From: Chloroflexi bacterium RBG_13_53_26
GTDB lineage: Bacteria > Chloroflexota > Dehalococcoidia > UBA2247 > RBG-13-53-26
Assembly (NCBI GenBank): GCA_001795035.1
Contig: MGMW01000005.1
Coordinates: forward strand, 1 to 10,103
Length of the DNA stretch: 10,103 nt
Direction: 5' to 3'
Shown: positions 1 through 6,899 of the stretch, one piece after another
How positions within the stretch are numbered: position 1 is the stretch's first letter
Layout: each line of letters opens with the position of its first letter
Notes under the pieces: generated by a model
Told to the model about the DNA's origin: nothing
Seen by the model: the letters and a program-made list of their open reading frames with translations, nothing else
Databases searched by the model: none
Position numbers and translations under genes: made by a program

Positions 1-1179
1 GTCTCTCTTCAGCGGATGCCGCCGCTCCACGCAAACTGCATTCCTTTCATTGATCAACACATCCAGACGGTCCATAGGCCAGGCAACAGTAGCTGGCACG
101 TACTTCCTCATGTACTCTCCAGCCTTGCCCCTGAACTGGGGCAATTCCTTTACGATCAGGTCGAGTTTCAGGAGGCTGCCTCCATTGAGATTGGTGTCCC
201 TTACCCGCTGCAGGAAGCCTCTGTCCAGATGCCTGGCCCCGACCAGCTTGAGGAAGGTCTCCTTGACGTGGGTGCCACTGATCACCGCCCTGTCTGCCAG
301 GATGACCTTGTTTGCTGGCGGAGTTGTGTCGGCCAGCCTCACCCCTTTGGCCTCACCACTCTCCACAATGATCTCCTCAACCCTGGAGTTGGTGAGAATA
401 GTGGCCCCATGGGCAACGGCACAGCGCGCCAGGGCGTGCATGTATGAGTGCATCCCTCCCAGAAATCCGCCGCAGGCGTACATTACGAGCAAGTTCTCGG
501 CAAAGCCAACGATCCCCATGCCTTTGGAAATGAAATCCGGTCCGGCGGCCCATGAATTCATGCAGATGCCCACCTTCTGGCTATCTTCCTTGCAGAGTAT
601 GTTGCCAATGTCCAAAACGGACATGTCCAGCCAGCTATCATCATACACCAAGCCCAGGAGAGGCAGTTTCTTGATCGCCTTCACCCACGGCAGGTCCTTG
701 GGCTCGCGGCTGTAACCTTCAGGAGGCGGCGGTGTCCAGAAGATGGACCTCAAGAACTCCTTGCACTCCAGGGAGTCCAGCATCTGAAATGTGGCCTCGG
801 CCTGCACTGCAGCATCCTCTCCCCACATCTGCGCAGCTTCTCTGACCGCATCTCTGTCCCATCTGCCCCCAACGGCTACTTTCTCGCAGTCCTGGGTTAC
901 GCCGGCGCCAAAGACCTGGTGAGCCACTGTTCTCAGACCGTATTTCCACAGCTCCAGTTGCTCCCAGCCCGGTGCAGCTCCAGCGAAGTTGTAGGCTGCG
1001 TGTGGCTCGATCTTGAAGCCAGGGATAGGCTCGATGGTCTCACAACCACCACCCACTTCGAGCCTTGCTTCACAGAGGCAGACCTTGAGACCACATTTCG
1101 CCAGATAGGCGGCTATACCCAACCCGTTGGAGCCACCACCAACAATGATGATATCATATCTTTCATCCGCGCCCATCAT
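1..1179 (-). CDS. FAD-dependent oxidoreductase, phytoene desaturase/PYROXD2-like (3' end cut off)
   Basis: An open frame of 393 codons runs off the left edge, so the C-terminus is missing. The N-terminus (residues 8-20) is a beta strand followed by GGGSNG, the GxGxxG dinucleotide-binding turn. An acidic residue ends the second strand (E37) and a glycine-rich GGGCET follows, which is the FAD-binding Rossmann start of the amine-oxidase/CrtI superfamily. Around residues 236-284 the pattern GGFLGGM, then ALARCAVAHGA, then VEEI and a Gly-Val pair matches the second FAD-contact block of phytoene-desaturase-like proteins (COG1233 type). The family carries out FAD-dependent desaturation or oxidation of hydrophobic substrates; the substrate here is unknown. 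No carotenoid partner gene is nearby. The start is one of two adjacent ATGs (1179 or 1176), and GAGG lies 5 nt before the first. Confidence is good for the superfamily and low for the reaction. Confidence 0.85.
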   Translation of the reverse strand, partial: MMGADERYDIIIVGGGSNGLGIAAYLAKCGLKVCLCEARLEVGGGCETIEPIPGFKIEPHAAYNFAGAAPGWEQLELWKYGLRTVAHQVFGAGVTQDCEKVAVGGRWDRDAVREAAQMWGEDAAVQAEATFQMLDSLECKEFLRSIFWTPPPPEGYSREPKDLPWVKAIKKLPLLGLVYDDSWLDMSVLDIGNILCKEDSQKVGICMNSWAAGPDFISKGMGIVGFAENLLVMYACGGFLGGMHSYMHALARCAVAHGATILTNSRVEEIIVESGEAKGVRLADTTPPANKVILADRAVISGTHVKETFLKLVGARHLDRGFLQRVRDTNLNGGSLLKLDLIVKELPQFRGKAGEYMRKYVPATVAWPMDRLDVLINERNAVCVERRHPLKRD

Positions 1180-1529
1180 GCCTTCCTCTTCAAGTATTCG
1201 CCTCTGTATCAGATGATAATGCAGCAAAGGGAAGCTTCAACAAAGGGGTAGTGGGACTGCCCTGCCTCGTCAGCCGGGGGGTCACCCCTGGTACGAGGAG
1301 TCTGGTCTCCCTGAGAGCTACGAATAGGCTAGGATTGGTGCTGGCGATGATCCCCCCTCCAATTAGGAAAGACACACCACGGGTAATGCGACATCAGGTA
1401 CGCGAGATTGCCCCCCAAATTCGTGCCCCGCTGAACAGCTTGTGGTTTGCCTAGTATTAACAATGAGACTAATCCAAAGGTGCAGGCTTGCATAGCAGGA
1501 ATTCCCTGAGTCCGTTATCAGGAAATTCC
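1180..1529. other. Non-coding stretch upstream of the FAD oxidoreductase gene
   Basis: About 350 bases contain no gene I can support. Short open frames on both strands lack family resemblance and good ribosome binding sites. The right end holds the 1498-1529 stem-loop. The promoter of the oxidoreductase gene should lie close to 1200-1260, but I see no convincing -35/-10 pair. A small GGGGT-c-ACCCC palindrome occurs near 1277-1287. Confidence 0.5.
1498..1529 (-). terminator. Stem-loop directly after the small HTH gene
   Basis: Arms 1498-1509 and 1518-1529 pair over 12 positions around an 8-nt loop. The only imperfect position (1504/1523) is A·C if read from the plus strand but a G·U wobble in minus-strand RNA, so the stem is complete only in the transcript of the HTH gene. 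It begins immediately after that gene's stop codon at 1530-1532. No U-run follows, so a classic intrinsic terminator is uncertain. A 3'-end stabilising hairpin is an alternative. Confidence 0.5.
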
Positions 1530-1823
1530 CTACGTGCGGGCTCTGGGACATTCCTGGACTGACTCGGCTGCCGTACCGTCGAGAAGCCCATTCCGATAAG
1601 CAAATCGGCAGATCTCCACGTCGTTGCACAGACACAGCTTGTGCAGGACGCGCGAGCGGTATGTCTCCACCGTCTTCGTGCTCAGGCCGAGGGTAGCGGC
1701 CGCCTCCTTCAGCGCTCTCGACTTCGCCTTGTTGAGGCCGGGAGGGTTGAGGATGAAGTCCTGGTAACACCTTAGCAGCCGACCACTTGTCAGTATCCTA
1801 CCCGATTTCCTCCCAAAAGTCAT
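1530..1823 (-). CDS. Small protein with LuxR/GerE-type helix-turn-helix, possibly a degraded regulator
   Basis: This 97-aa frame starts at ATG 1823, with AGGGGA 7 nt upstream. Residues 42-82 (AAATLGLSTKTVETYRSRV, then HKL, then ICRFAYRNGLL) match the recognition-helix half of the LuxR/GerE DNA-binding domain, including the KTVETYRSR core and the closing GLL. The usual first helices, with a T-x-R-E-x-E-V-L pattern, cannot be recognised. The distance from the LT at residues 11-12 to LGLS is about ten residues longer than in canonical domains. No sensor or receiver domain is present. It may be a stand-alone DNA-binding protein, or the tail of a response regulator whose front has decayed by frameshift. 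The ribosome binding site and the stem-loop right after the stop argue that it is still expressed. It is divergent from ftsY. Confidence 0.6.
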   Translation of the reverse strand: MTFGRKSGRILTSGRLLRCYQDFILNPPGLNKAKSRALKEAAATLGLSTKTVETYRSRVLHKLCLCNDVEICRFAYRNGLLDGTAAESVQECPRART

Positions 1824-1918
1824 TATATCTTCCCCTTGTGCTGTCGTCCGGGTTTGGTAGATTGCTACTCCCCGTTTCAGCGAGAAGAGGTTACGCAGGA
1901 ACGCCAGGCCGCACCTGG

Positions 1919-1938
1919 ATTCCCGTTTCCACGGGAAT
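1919..1938. repeat. REP-like palindrome, copy A
   Basis: The arms ATTCCCGT and ACGGGAAT are perfectly complementary over 8 bp around a TTCC loop. The flanks read CTGG before and GACATA after. It shares the ATTCC/GGAAT ends with the palindromes at 3864-3883 and 3901-3921, while its inner three stem pairs differ from both. Such short hairpin repeats are common in intergenic DNA of many environmental bacteria. Confidence 0.8.
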
Positions 1939-1992
1939 GACATATGAGGGGCGCGGGAATGACATAAGAGGGCAGGGGGATGACATGGCAGG
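1933..1992. repeat. Three degenerate tandem units, period 22 bp
   Basis: Unit 1 (1933-1950) and unit 2 (1955-1972) match at 17 of 18 positions, both reading GGGAATGACATA-n-GAGGG. Unit 3 (about 1977-1992) keeps GGGATGACAT and GCAGG. Starts are 22 bp apart. The first unit includes the right arm of the 1919-1938 palindrome and its GACATA flank, so the array looks like repeated copying of the right edge of that element. It sits 50-110 bp before the ftsY promoter. Confidence 0.75.
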
Positions 1993-2040
1993 TATGGGGC
2001 AGGTGATAGCGGGCTTTGGCCCATCTTCAGTCCGATCTCT

Positions 2041-2069
2041 TTGACCCCTATCTGGCCTCGTGTTAACAT
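2041..2069 (+). promoter_or_regulatory. Putative sigma-70 promoter of ftsY-lgt
   Basis: TTGACC (2041-2046) is separated by 17 bp from TAACAT (2064-2069). The -35 matches five of six consensus bases and the -10 four of six. Transcription would start near 2076, giving a leader of about 22 nt that carries the GGAGG ribosome binding site. The same -10 sequence occurs in the promoter at 8253-8282. Confidence 0.55.
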
Positions 2070-2097
2070 ATGCACAGATTGCGTTGGAGGGCGATTG

Positions 2098-3009
2098 TTG
2101 TTCAACCTGTTCAAGAAGAAGACGGAGGAGGCGGTTAAGCGGAGCAAGGACACGTGGTTCGGCAAGATCACACGTCTCTTTGAGCGCTCGTCGATAGAGG
2201 AAGAGACATGGGAGGAACTGGAGGAACTGCTCATCGCTGCCGACACCGGCGTGGAGACCGCCACCAGACTCACCCAGCGGGTAAAGGACAGGGTGAGCAA
2301 AGAGAAGATCAGCGATGTGCAACAGGTGCGGGCCACCTTGATGCAGGAGATGGCCTCGATTCTGAAGGTCAATGGGAAAGGACCGGCGGTCACGGGCGCT
2401 CCTCGGGTTATTCTGGTGGTGGGTGTCAACGGCTCAGGAAAGACCACCAGCATCGCCAAGCTGGGCTACAATTTCAAGAGGGATGGGGACAAGGTGATGC
2501 TGGCGGCTGGCGATACTTTCAGAGCGGCAGCCATTGAACAGCTCAAGTGGTGGGGTGAGCGAATAGGGGCAGAGGTCATTGCCCATCAGCAGGGCGCCGA
2601 TCCGGGGGCAGTGGTCTTCGATGCCCTACAGGCAGCGAAGAACCGAGGTGTGCAGGCTGTTATCGTCGATACCGCCGGCCGTCTGCACACAAAGTTCAAT
2701 CTGATGGAGGAGTTGAAGAAGATACGTCGGGTGATCCAGAGGATCGATCCTTCGGCTCCCCACGAGACGCTGCTGGTTCTCGATGCCACCACCGGACAGA
2801 ATGGATTGAGTCAGGCCAAGCACTTCACCGAGGCTGTGGGGGTCAGCGGGATCATTCTGACCAAGCTGGACAGCACAGCCAAGGGCGGCATCGTGCTGGC
2901 CATATGCGACCAGCTTAAGATACCGGTGCGTTTCATCGGCACCGGAGAGCAACTGGATGACCTGGCTCCATTTGATCCGCAGACTTTCGTAGAGGCCATC
3001 ATGTCCTAG
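2098..3009 (+). CDS. ftsY: Signal recognition particle receptor FtsY
   Basis: FtsY is the SRP-family GTPase that docks ribosome-SRP complexes at the inner membrane translocon, so membrane proteins are inserted during translation. The 303-aa protein has a basic N-terminal helix (FNLFKKK), a four-helix N domain to about residue 95, then the G domain. Visible there are the P-loop GVNGSGKTT (109-117), the insertion-box motif DTFRAAAIEQL (139-149), DTAGRLHTK (191-199) and the guanine-specificity motif TKLD (255-258), followed by a closing GTGEQLDDLAPFD. The length fits the short form lacking the acidic A domain of E. coli FtsY. I chose TTG 2098 because GGAGG lies 7 nt upstream; TTG 2095 is the alternative. 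It is followed by lgt after 20 nt, so the two are probably cotranscribed. Confidence 0.96.
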   Translation: MFNLFKKKTEEAVKRSKDTWFGKITRLFERSSIEEETWEELEELLIAADTGVETATRLTQRVKDRVSKEKISDVQQVRATLMQEMASILKVNGKGPAVTGAPRVILVVGVNGSGKTTSIAKLGYNFKRDGDKVMLAAGDTFRAAAIEQLKWWGERIGAEVIAHQQGADPGAVVFDALQAAKNRGVQAVIVDTAGRLHTKFNLMEELKKIRRVIQRIDPSAPHETLLVLDATTGQNGLSQAKHFTEAVGVSGIILTKLDSTAKGGIVLAICDQLKIPVRFIGTGEQLDDLAPFDPQTFVEAIMS

Positions 3010-3029
3010 GGCTCAGAGGGAGGGGATCG

Positions 3030-3860
3030 ATGGAAATTGGCATAGACCCCAACATAGCTGAATTCGGCTCTTTCACCATCGGCTGGCATGGCATTCTCAT
3101 GTTCATGGGCATCGTTGTGGGCGTGGTGCTCACTCTGCGCCTAGCGAAAAAGGCCGGCATATCTGAGGATACTATCATTACCGGTGCCATATGGGCAGTA
3201 ATCTTCGGCCTGATAGGAGCACGGTTGAGCCACGTCATCGACAGTTGGGACATCTACAGCAAAGATCCGATGAAGATACTGGCGTTTCACGAGGGCGGGC
3301 TGGGCTGGTACGGGGCGTTGATCGGGGGCATCCTGGCAGTGGTGATCTATTCACGGATCAAGAAATTCTCGCTGGGGCGCTTTGCGGATGCCGCCGCACC
3401 AGGCATCATCCTGGGGTTGGCCATCGGAAGGATCGGGTGCACCATAAACGGGGATGCGGCAGGCACCCCGACGTCGCTGCCCTGGGCCTTCACCTACACT
3501 CATCCCGATGCATTTGCCCCTCTATGGATACCAACACACCCGGCACCGATCTACGAAATCCTGTGGATCATGGCAACCCTCGGGCTGCTGTGGTGGTTGA
3601 AGGGCAAGATCAAGCCTGACGGAAGCCTCTTTCTGGTAATGCTGGCGACATATTCCTTCGGAAGGTTCATTATCAGTTGGGCCAGGGATGAAGGGACTGT
3701 GCTGGGGCCATTGCATCAGTCGCACATCATATCGCTGGTGCTGTTTGCGGCGGCTGTGGCCCTGCTTTTCCGTCTGAAGACAGGCCGGGTCAAGCCGGAA
3801 CCTGTGGAGACGACGGGGCAGGAGACGGAGACCAAGCCGCCGTCTTCACCAGTAAGCTAG
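3030..3860 (+). CDS. lgt: Prolipoprotein diacylglyceryl transferase Lgt
   Basis: Lgt moves a diacylglyceryl group from phosphatidylglycerol to the lipobox cysteine of prolipoproteins, the first step of lipoprotein maturation, in the cytoplasmic membrane. The 276-aa protein is hydrophobic with several membrane segments (roughly 15-38, 50-70, 93-110, 122-138, 172-192, 200-218, 232-250). It shows the Lgt blocks GARLSHVI (63-70), HEGGLGWYG (87-95), the signature GRIG...INGD (133-142), HPAPIYEILW (170-179) and FGRFIISWARDE (210-221). Within the signature, the acidic position corresponding to E. coli Glu151 is Asp142 and the position after GRIG is Cys137. R134 is kept. The C-terminal 25 residues are a polar Pro/Glu/Thr-rich tail. 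ATG 3030 has GGAGG 6 nt upstream. It is the second gene of the ftsY operon. Confidence 0.95.
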   Translation: MEIGIDPNIAEFGSFTIGWHGILMFMGIVVGVVLTLRLAKKAGISEDTIITGAIWAVIFGLIGARLSHVIDSWDIYSKDPMKILAFHEGGLGWYGALIGGILAVVIYSRIKKFSLGRFADAAAPGIILGLAIGRIGCTINGDAAGTPTSLPWAFTYTHPDAFAPLWIPTHPAPIYEILWIMATLGLLWWLKGKIKPDGSLFLVMLATYSFGRFIISWARDEGTVLGPLHQSHIISLVLFAAAVALLFRLKTGRVKPEPVETTGQETETKPPSSPVS

Positions 3861-3863
3861 TGG

Positions 3864-3883
3864 ATTCCTGCTTTCGCAGGAAT
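3864..3883. repeat. REP-like palindrome, copy B
   Basis: The arms ATTCCTGC and GCAGGAAT pair perfectly over 8 bp around TTTC. It starts three bases after the lgt stop, with TGG before the left arm, as in the other copies (GTGG or CTGG). Confidence 0.8.
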
Positions 3884-3900
3884 ATACGGGAGTACGGTGG

Positions 3901-3921
3901 ATTCCGCATCAAGTGCGGAAT
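3901..3921. repeat. REP-like palindrome, copy C
   Basis: The arms ATTCCGCA and TGCGGAAT pair perfectly over 8 bp around the 5-nt loop TCAAG. The flanks GTGG and GACACATAG resemble those of copy A. Confidence 0.8.
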
Positions 3922-3953
3922 GACACATAGGCAGTGATGCGGGGGTCTGCGGC

Positions 3954-5633
3954 TTAGCAGGCGGGGGCGAAGTCGAGGATATTGAGGGCCAGTGTTTCCT
4001 CACCGTTCCACTGATCAACCACCAAGTTGTAGACAACATCGATCTCAGGAGTAACCTCTGCTGCAAGGTGGCCAAGGTCAAAGCCGATGGCCTTCCAGAT
4101 AACCTCTTTATCTCTCAGCTTCAGCCTCAGGTGCCGAGACGCACCGCCCACTTTCTGGCAATCTATGACTCTTGTTCTCCGTGAGAGGAAGGTGGGCACA
4201 GGATTGCCGCGGCCAAAGGGAGCAAGTCTCCCGACAAGTGAATAGGTGCTGCCCTGCATACGGTGAAGGGGTATGTCAGCCTCAATGGTCAGAGAAGGCC
4301 GGAGGTCCAGGGAGGATAGCTGGAGGGTAGCTTTATCAAGCAGGCACTGCCTCAAGCGAGACAGATTCTCACTGGGCAGGGCAAAACCCGCTGCAGTGGG
4401 ATGACCACCGAACCGAAGCAGGAGGTCCTGGCACTCAAACAAAGCCTGGACAACGTCGAATTCGGGTATGCTGCGAGCACTTCCTCTGACGACTGTATCA
4501 CCCATCTCGAAGATGAAAACCGGGCGGTAGAATTCATCTGCCAGTTTGCCAGCGATGATGCCCACTATTCCGGGCGGGTAGTCCTCTCCTCCTATCATTA
4601 AAAGAGGAAACTCGATGCCGGCCGGCAGTTGCTCCCTGGTTCTGGCCAGGAACTCCCCGGTCAGCTTCTGTCGCTGGGTATTCTTCTTCTCCACCTCATC
4701 GGCCAGGCGGCGGGCCTCCTCAGGCGAATCCGTTACCAGCAAGCGGTAGCTGCTGAAGGCATGGTCCAGCCTCCCAGGGGCATTGAGGCGCGGGGCCAAG
4801 GACCAGGTGATATCTTCGGCCTCCATTCTGTCTAATTGCAGTCCAGCAGCACGGGCCATCTCGATCAGGCCGACGCGGCTGGTTTGACTCAGGGTTTCCA
4901 TACCTTTCTTCACCAGATAGCGATTTTCACCCAGCAAGGGCACCATGTCAGCCACAGTACCGATGGTTACCAGGTCCAGCATCCGGGTCAGTTGCCCCGT
5001 TCTGCCCAGGGTTTGGAACAATGCCTGAAGTAACTTGAAGGCTACTCCGGTTCCGGCGAGATGGTAGAAGGGGTAGGAAGGGTCGGCACGTTTGGGGTTA
5101 ATAACGGCCAGCGCTGAGGGAAGGCCATGAGTGATGGTATGGTGGTCAGTGATGATGACATCCAGCCCGCTTCTCTGAGCGTATTCCACTTCAGAGAAGT
5201 TGCTGATGCCACAGTCCACGGTGATCACCAGGGTAACACCCTGTTCTCTGAGACTATCCAGGGAGGCTGTGTTGAGGCCGTAGCCTTCGCTGACACGGTG
5301 CGGGAAGTATGAGATAACCTTGCCACCGAGAGCAGCGAGCCCTTCAGTAAGGATGGCAGTGCCACAAACGCCATCGGCATCAAAATCACCGTAGATGGCA
5401 ATGGTCTCACCGGAGAGCAGAGCGTGATAGACTCTGGAGACAGCCTTATCCATGTCGGGCAGGAGGAAGGGGTCACCCTGCAGGGTCTCGGCTATATCAA
5501 GAAAGGACTCGGCCTGCGCAGGGTTAGTGATGCCGCGGTTATGCAGAAGTTGAGCAAGCAAAGGTGGCAGCTCCGCCCCCGCCAGGCATCCGGCGGGAGG
5601 TGGCGGAAGGACTTTCCACCGACGATGGTTCAA
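3954..5633 (-). CDS. recJ: Single-stranded-DNA-specific exonuclease RecJ
   Basis: RecJ degrades single-stranded DNA 5' to 3' in recombination, mismatch and base-excision repair, using metal ions held by the DHH-family core. The 559-aa length is normal. Motif I is YGDFDADGVCG (81-91), with D83, D85 and D87. Motif II is VDCG (139-142), motif III is ITDHHT (161-166) and motif IV is GTVADMVPL (225-233). APRLNAPGR (280-288) follows. The DHHA1 domain has FGGHPTAAGFAL (408-419), and the C-terminal OB-like part has LAPFGRGNP (470-478). All metal-binding motifs look intact. The start is TTG 5633, the base after the fabF stop codon, with AAGG about 8 nt upstream inside fabF. It is the last gene of the operon and converges on lgt. 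Confidence 0.96.
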   Translation of the reverse strand: MNHRRWKVLPPPPAGCLAGAELPPLLAQLLHNRGITNPAQAESFLDIAETLQGDPFLLPDMDKAVSRVYHALLSGETIAIYGDFDADGVCGTAILTEGLAALGGKVISYFPHRVSEGYGLNTASLDSLREQGVTLVITVDCGISNFSEVEYAQRSGLDVIITDHHTITHGLPSALAVINPKRADPSYPFYHLAGTGVAFKLLQALFQTLGRTGQLTRMLDLVTIGTVADMVPLLGENRYLVKKGMETLSQTSRVGLIEMARAAGLQLDRMEAEDITWSLAPRLNAPGRLDHAFSSYRLLVTDSPEEARRLADEVEKKNTQRQKLTGEFLARTREQLPAGIEFPLLMIGGEDYPPGIVGIIAGKLADEFYRPVFIFEMGDTVVRGSARSIPEFDVVQALFECQDLLLRFGGHPTAAGFALPSENLSRLRQCLLDKATLQLSSLDLRPSLTIEADIPLHRMQGSTYSLVGRLAPFGRGNPVPTFLSRRTRVIDCQKVGGASRHLRLKLRDKEVIWKAIGFDLGHLAAEVTPEIDVVYNLVVDQWNGEETLALNILDFAPAC

Positions 5634-6899
5634 CTATCTGCCTTCACTGTATTCTCTCAAGATGAGTACGGAATTGTGGCCCCCGAAACCGAAGGAATTG
5701 GATAGCGCTGTCCTCACCTTTTTGTGGCGAGCGACGTTAGGAACGTAGTCAAGGTCACATTCCGGATCAGGGTGTTCCAGGTTGATAGTAGGCGGGATGA
5801 TGCCATGTTGAATGGTAAGGGCGCATATGATTGCCTCAATAGCGCCGGCAGCAGCGATGAGATGTCCCGTCATGGACTTGGTAGAGCTGACAGGCACACG
5901 GTAGGCATGTTCTCCCAACGCGCCTTTGATGGCCGCCGTCTCGCACCTGTCATTCATTTGCGTTGAGGTGCCATGAGCGTTGATGTAGTCTATTTCCTCG
6001 GGATGTATTCCAGCCTTGTTCAAAGCTACCTGTATAGCCTTGGCACCACCCTCACCACTGGCGTCGGGCTGAGTGATGTGGTGGGCATCGGAGGTAGCCC
6101 CGTAGCCGCCTAACTCTGCCAGGATATGGGCACCACGCCTCAGAGCATAGGTAAGGCTTTCCAGAACCATCACTGCTGCCCCTTCACCCATGACAAAGCC
6201 ATCGCGCTCAGTATCGAAAGGCCGAGAGGCCTTCTGGGGTTCCTCATTGCGTTTAGACAGGGCGCCAGCGGCATTGAATCCAGCGATGCCTATGGGAGTG
6301 ATGGCTGCTTCCGCACCGCCGGCCAGCATCATGTGAGCATCACCGCGCCTGATAATCTCGCAGGCCTCGCCAATGGCATCCGCCCCGCTGGAGCAGGCGG
6401 AAGTGGCACAGAAGTTCACTCCCTTGGCACCCAACATTATGGAGACATGCCCGGAAGCAGCATCGGAGATCATCATGGGAACCAGGAAGGGGCTTATCCT
6501 GCCAGGTCCTTTCTCTGCCAGCACCGCCATCTGAGCAGAAAGCGTGGTTATGCCACCTATACCACTGCCGATAAGCACACCAACGTTACAAGCATCCTCA
6601 GGGTGATGACCGAGATCAAGCTTTGCCTGGGCTGCTGCCTGAAGGCTAGCCATCACCGCGAATTGTGTATAGCGATCCATACGTCGGGCTTCGCGGTACT
6701 CGATGTGGTCAGTAGGATTGAAGCCCTTGACCTCGGCGGCGATCCGGGTCTCGTAACTATCGGCGTCGAACAGGGTGATGCGGTCAACGCCGGACCGGCC
6801 AGCCTTGAGAGCCTCCCAGAGCGAGGGGATGTCGAGACCCAGAGGGCTGACTACCCCCATGCCGGTGACAACGATTCGGTTGTGCACGTCTATGGCCAA
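5634..6899 (-). CDS. fabF: Beta-ketoacyl-ACP synthase II (FabF/KAS II)
   Basis: FabF condenses malonyl-ACP with a growing acyl-ACP, the chain-elongating step of type II fatty acid synthesis, in the cytoplasm. The 421-aa protein opens with VVTGMGVVSPLG (10-21). The catalytic cysteine is C169 in SACSSG, and the two active-site histidines are H309 (NAHGTST) and H346 (SMTGHLIAAAGA). The conserved lysine is K341, and the gate loop NSFGFGGHNS spans 401-410. The triad is intact, so this is an active elongating synthase rather than a chain-length factor. The start is TTG 6899 with AGAGG 5 nt upstream; it overlaps the end of the CoA-transferase gene by 10 nt. A GTG at 6887 is the alternative but has no binding site. 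The isolated position, away from other fab genes or acpP, leaves open a role in a side pathway. Confidence 0.95.
   Translation of the reverse strand: MAIDVHNRIVVTGMGVVSPLGLDIPSLWEALKAGRSGVDRITLFDADSYETRIAAEVKGFNPTDHIEYREARRMDRYTQFAVMASLQAAAQAKLDLGHHPEDACNVGVLIGSGIGGITTLSAQMAVLAEKGPGRISPFLVPMMISDAASGHVSIMLGAKGVNFCATSACSSGADAIGEACEIIRRGDAHMMLAGGAEAAITPIGIAGFNAAGALSKRNEEPQKASRPFDTERDGFVMGEGAAVMVLESLTYALRRGAHILAELGGYGATSDAHHITQPDASGEGGAKAIQVALNKAGIHPEEIDYINAHGTSTQMNDRCETAAIKGALGEHAYRVPVSSTKSMTGHLIAAAGAIEAIICALTIQHGIIPPTINLEHPDPECDLDYVPNVARHKKVRTALSNSFGFGGHNSVLILREYSEGR

Larger units (their letters stand above)
1824..2097. promoter_or_regulatory. Divergent intergenic region with repeats and ftsY control signals
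   Basis: Between the small HTH gene and ftsY lie 274 bases without a supportable gene. They hold a palindrome at 1919-1938, three 22-bp tandem units at 1933-1992, the ftsY promoter at 2041-2069 and the ftsY ribosome binding site at 2086-2090. An apparent plus-strand frame here (1787-2044) is made largely of the repeats and is not coding. Confidence 0.6.
3861..3953. terminator. Convergent intergenic region with two palindromes, candidate terminator
   Basis: Only 93 bases separate the stop of lgt from the stop of recJ on the opposite strand. Two hairpin repeats fill most of it. Because hairpins form in transcripts from either side, they could end or stabilise both mRNAs. No T-run follows either stem, so intrinsic termination is uncertain. 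Confidence 0.4.

Noticed and set aside
50..715. Long plus-strand open frames (16-447, 50-715, 919-1251)
   Set aside because: They lie opposite the FAD oxidoreductase, whose minus-strand frame shows clear FAD-binding motifs; the plus-strand products have no recognisable motif.
1363..1770. 135-aa minus-strand frame overlapping the HTH gene in another frame
   Set aside because: Proline-, arginine- and glycine-rich shadow composition and no motif; the HTH frame explains the same DNA.
1822..1827. TATAAT on the minus strand at the start codon of the HTH gene
   Set aside because: It overlaps the ATG, so transcripts would begin inside the gene, and no -35 box lies 16-18 bp upstream.
1933..1992. The 22-bp repeats as a CRISPR array
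   Set aside because: Units are nearly adjacent with 4-bp gaps, there is no spacer of normal length, and no cas gene is present.
1787..2044. 85-aa plus-strand frame
   Set aside because: Its C-terminal half is the translation of the palindrome and tandem units, a typical spurious product of such repeats.
1824..2459. Extension of the small HTH frame upstream to 2459 (309 aa)
   Set aside because: The extension runs antisense through the start of ftsY and through the repeats, shows no sensor or receiver domain, and the ATG at 1823 has its own binding site.
3857..4081. 74-aa minus-strand frame at the end of recJ
   Set aside because: It is recJ read in another frame plus the two palindromes; products ending in AKAGIH-like strings are typical of these repeats.
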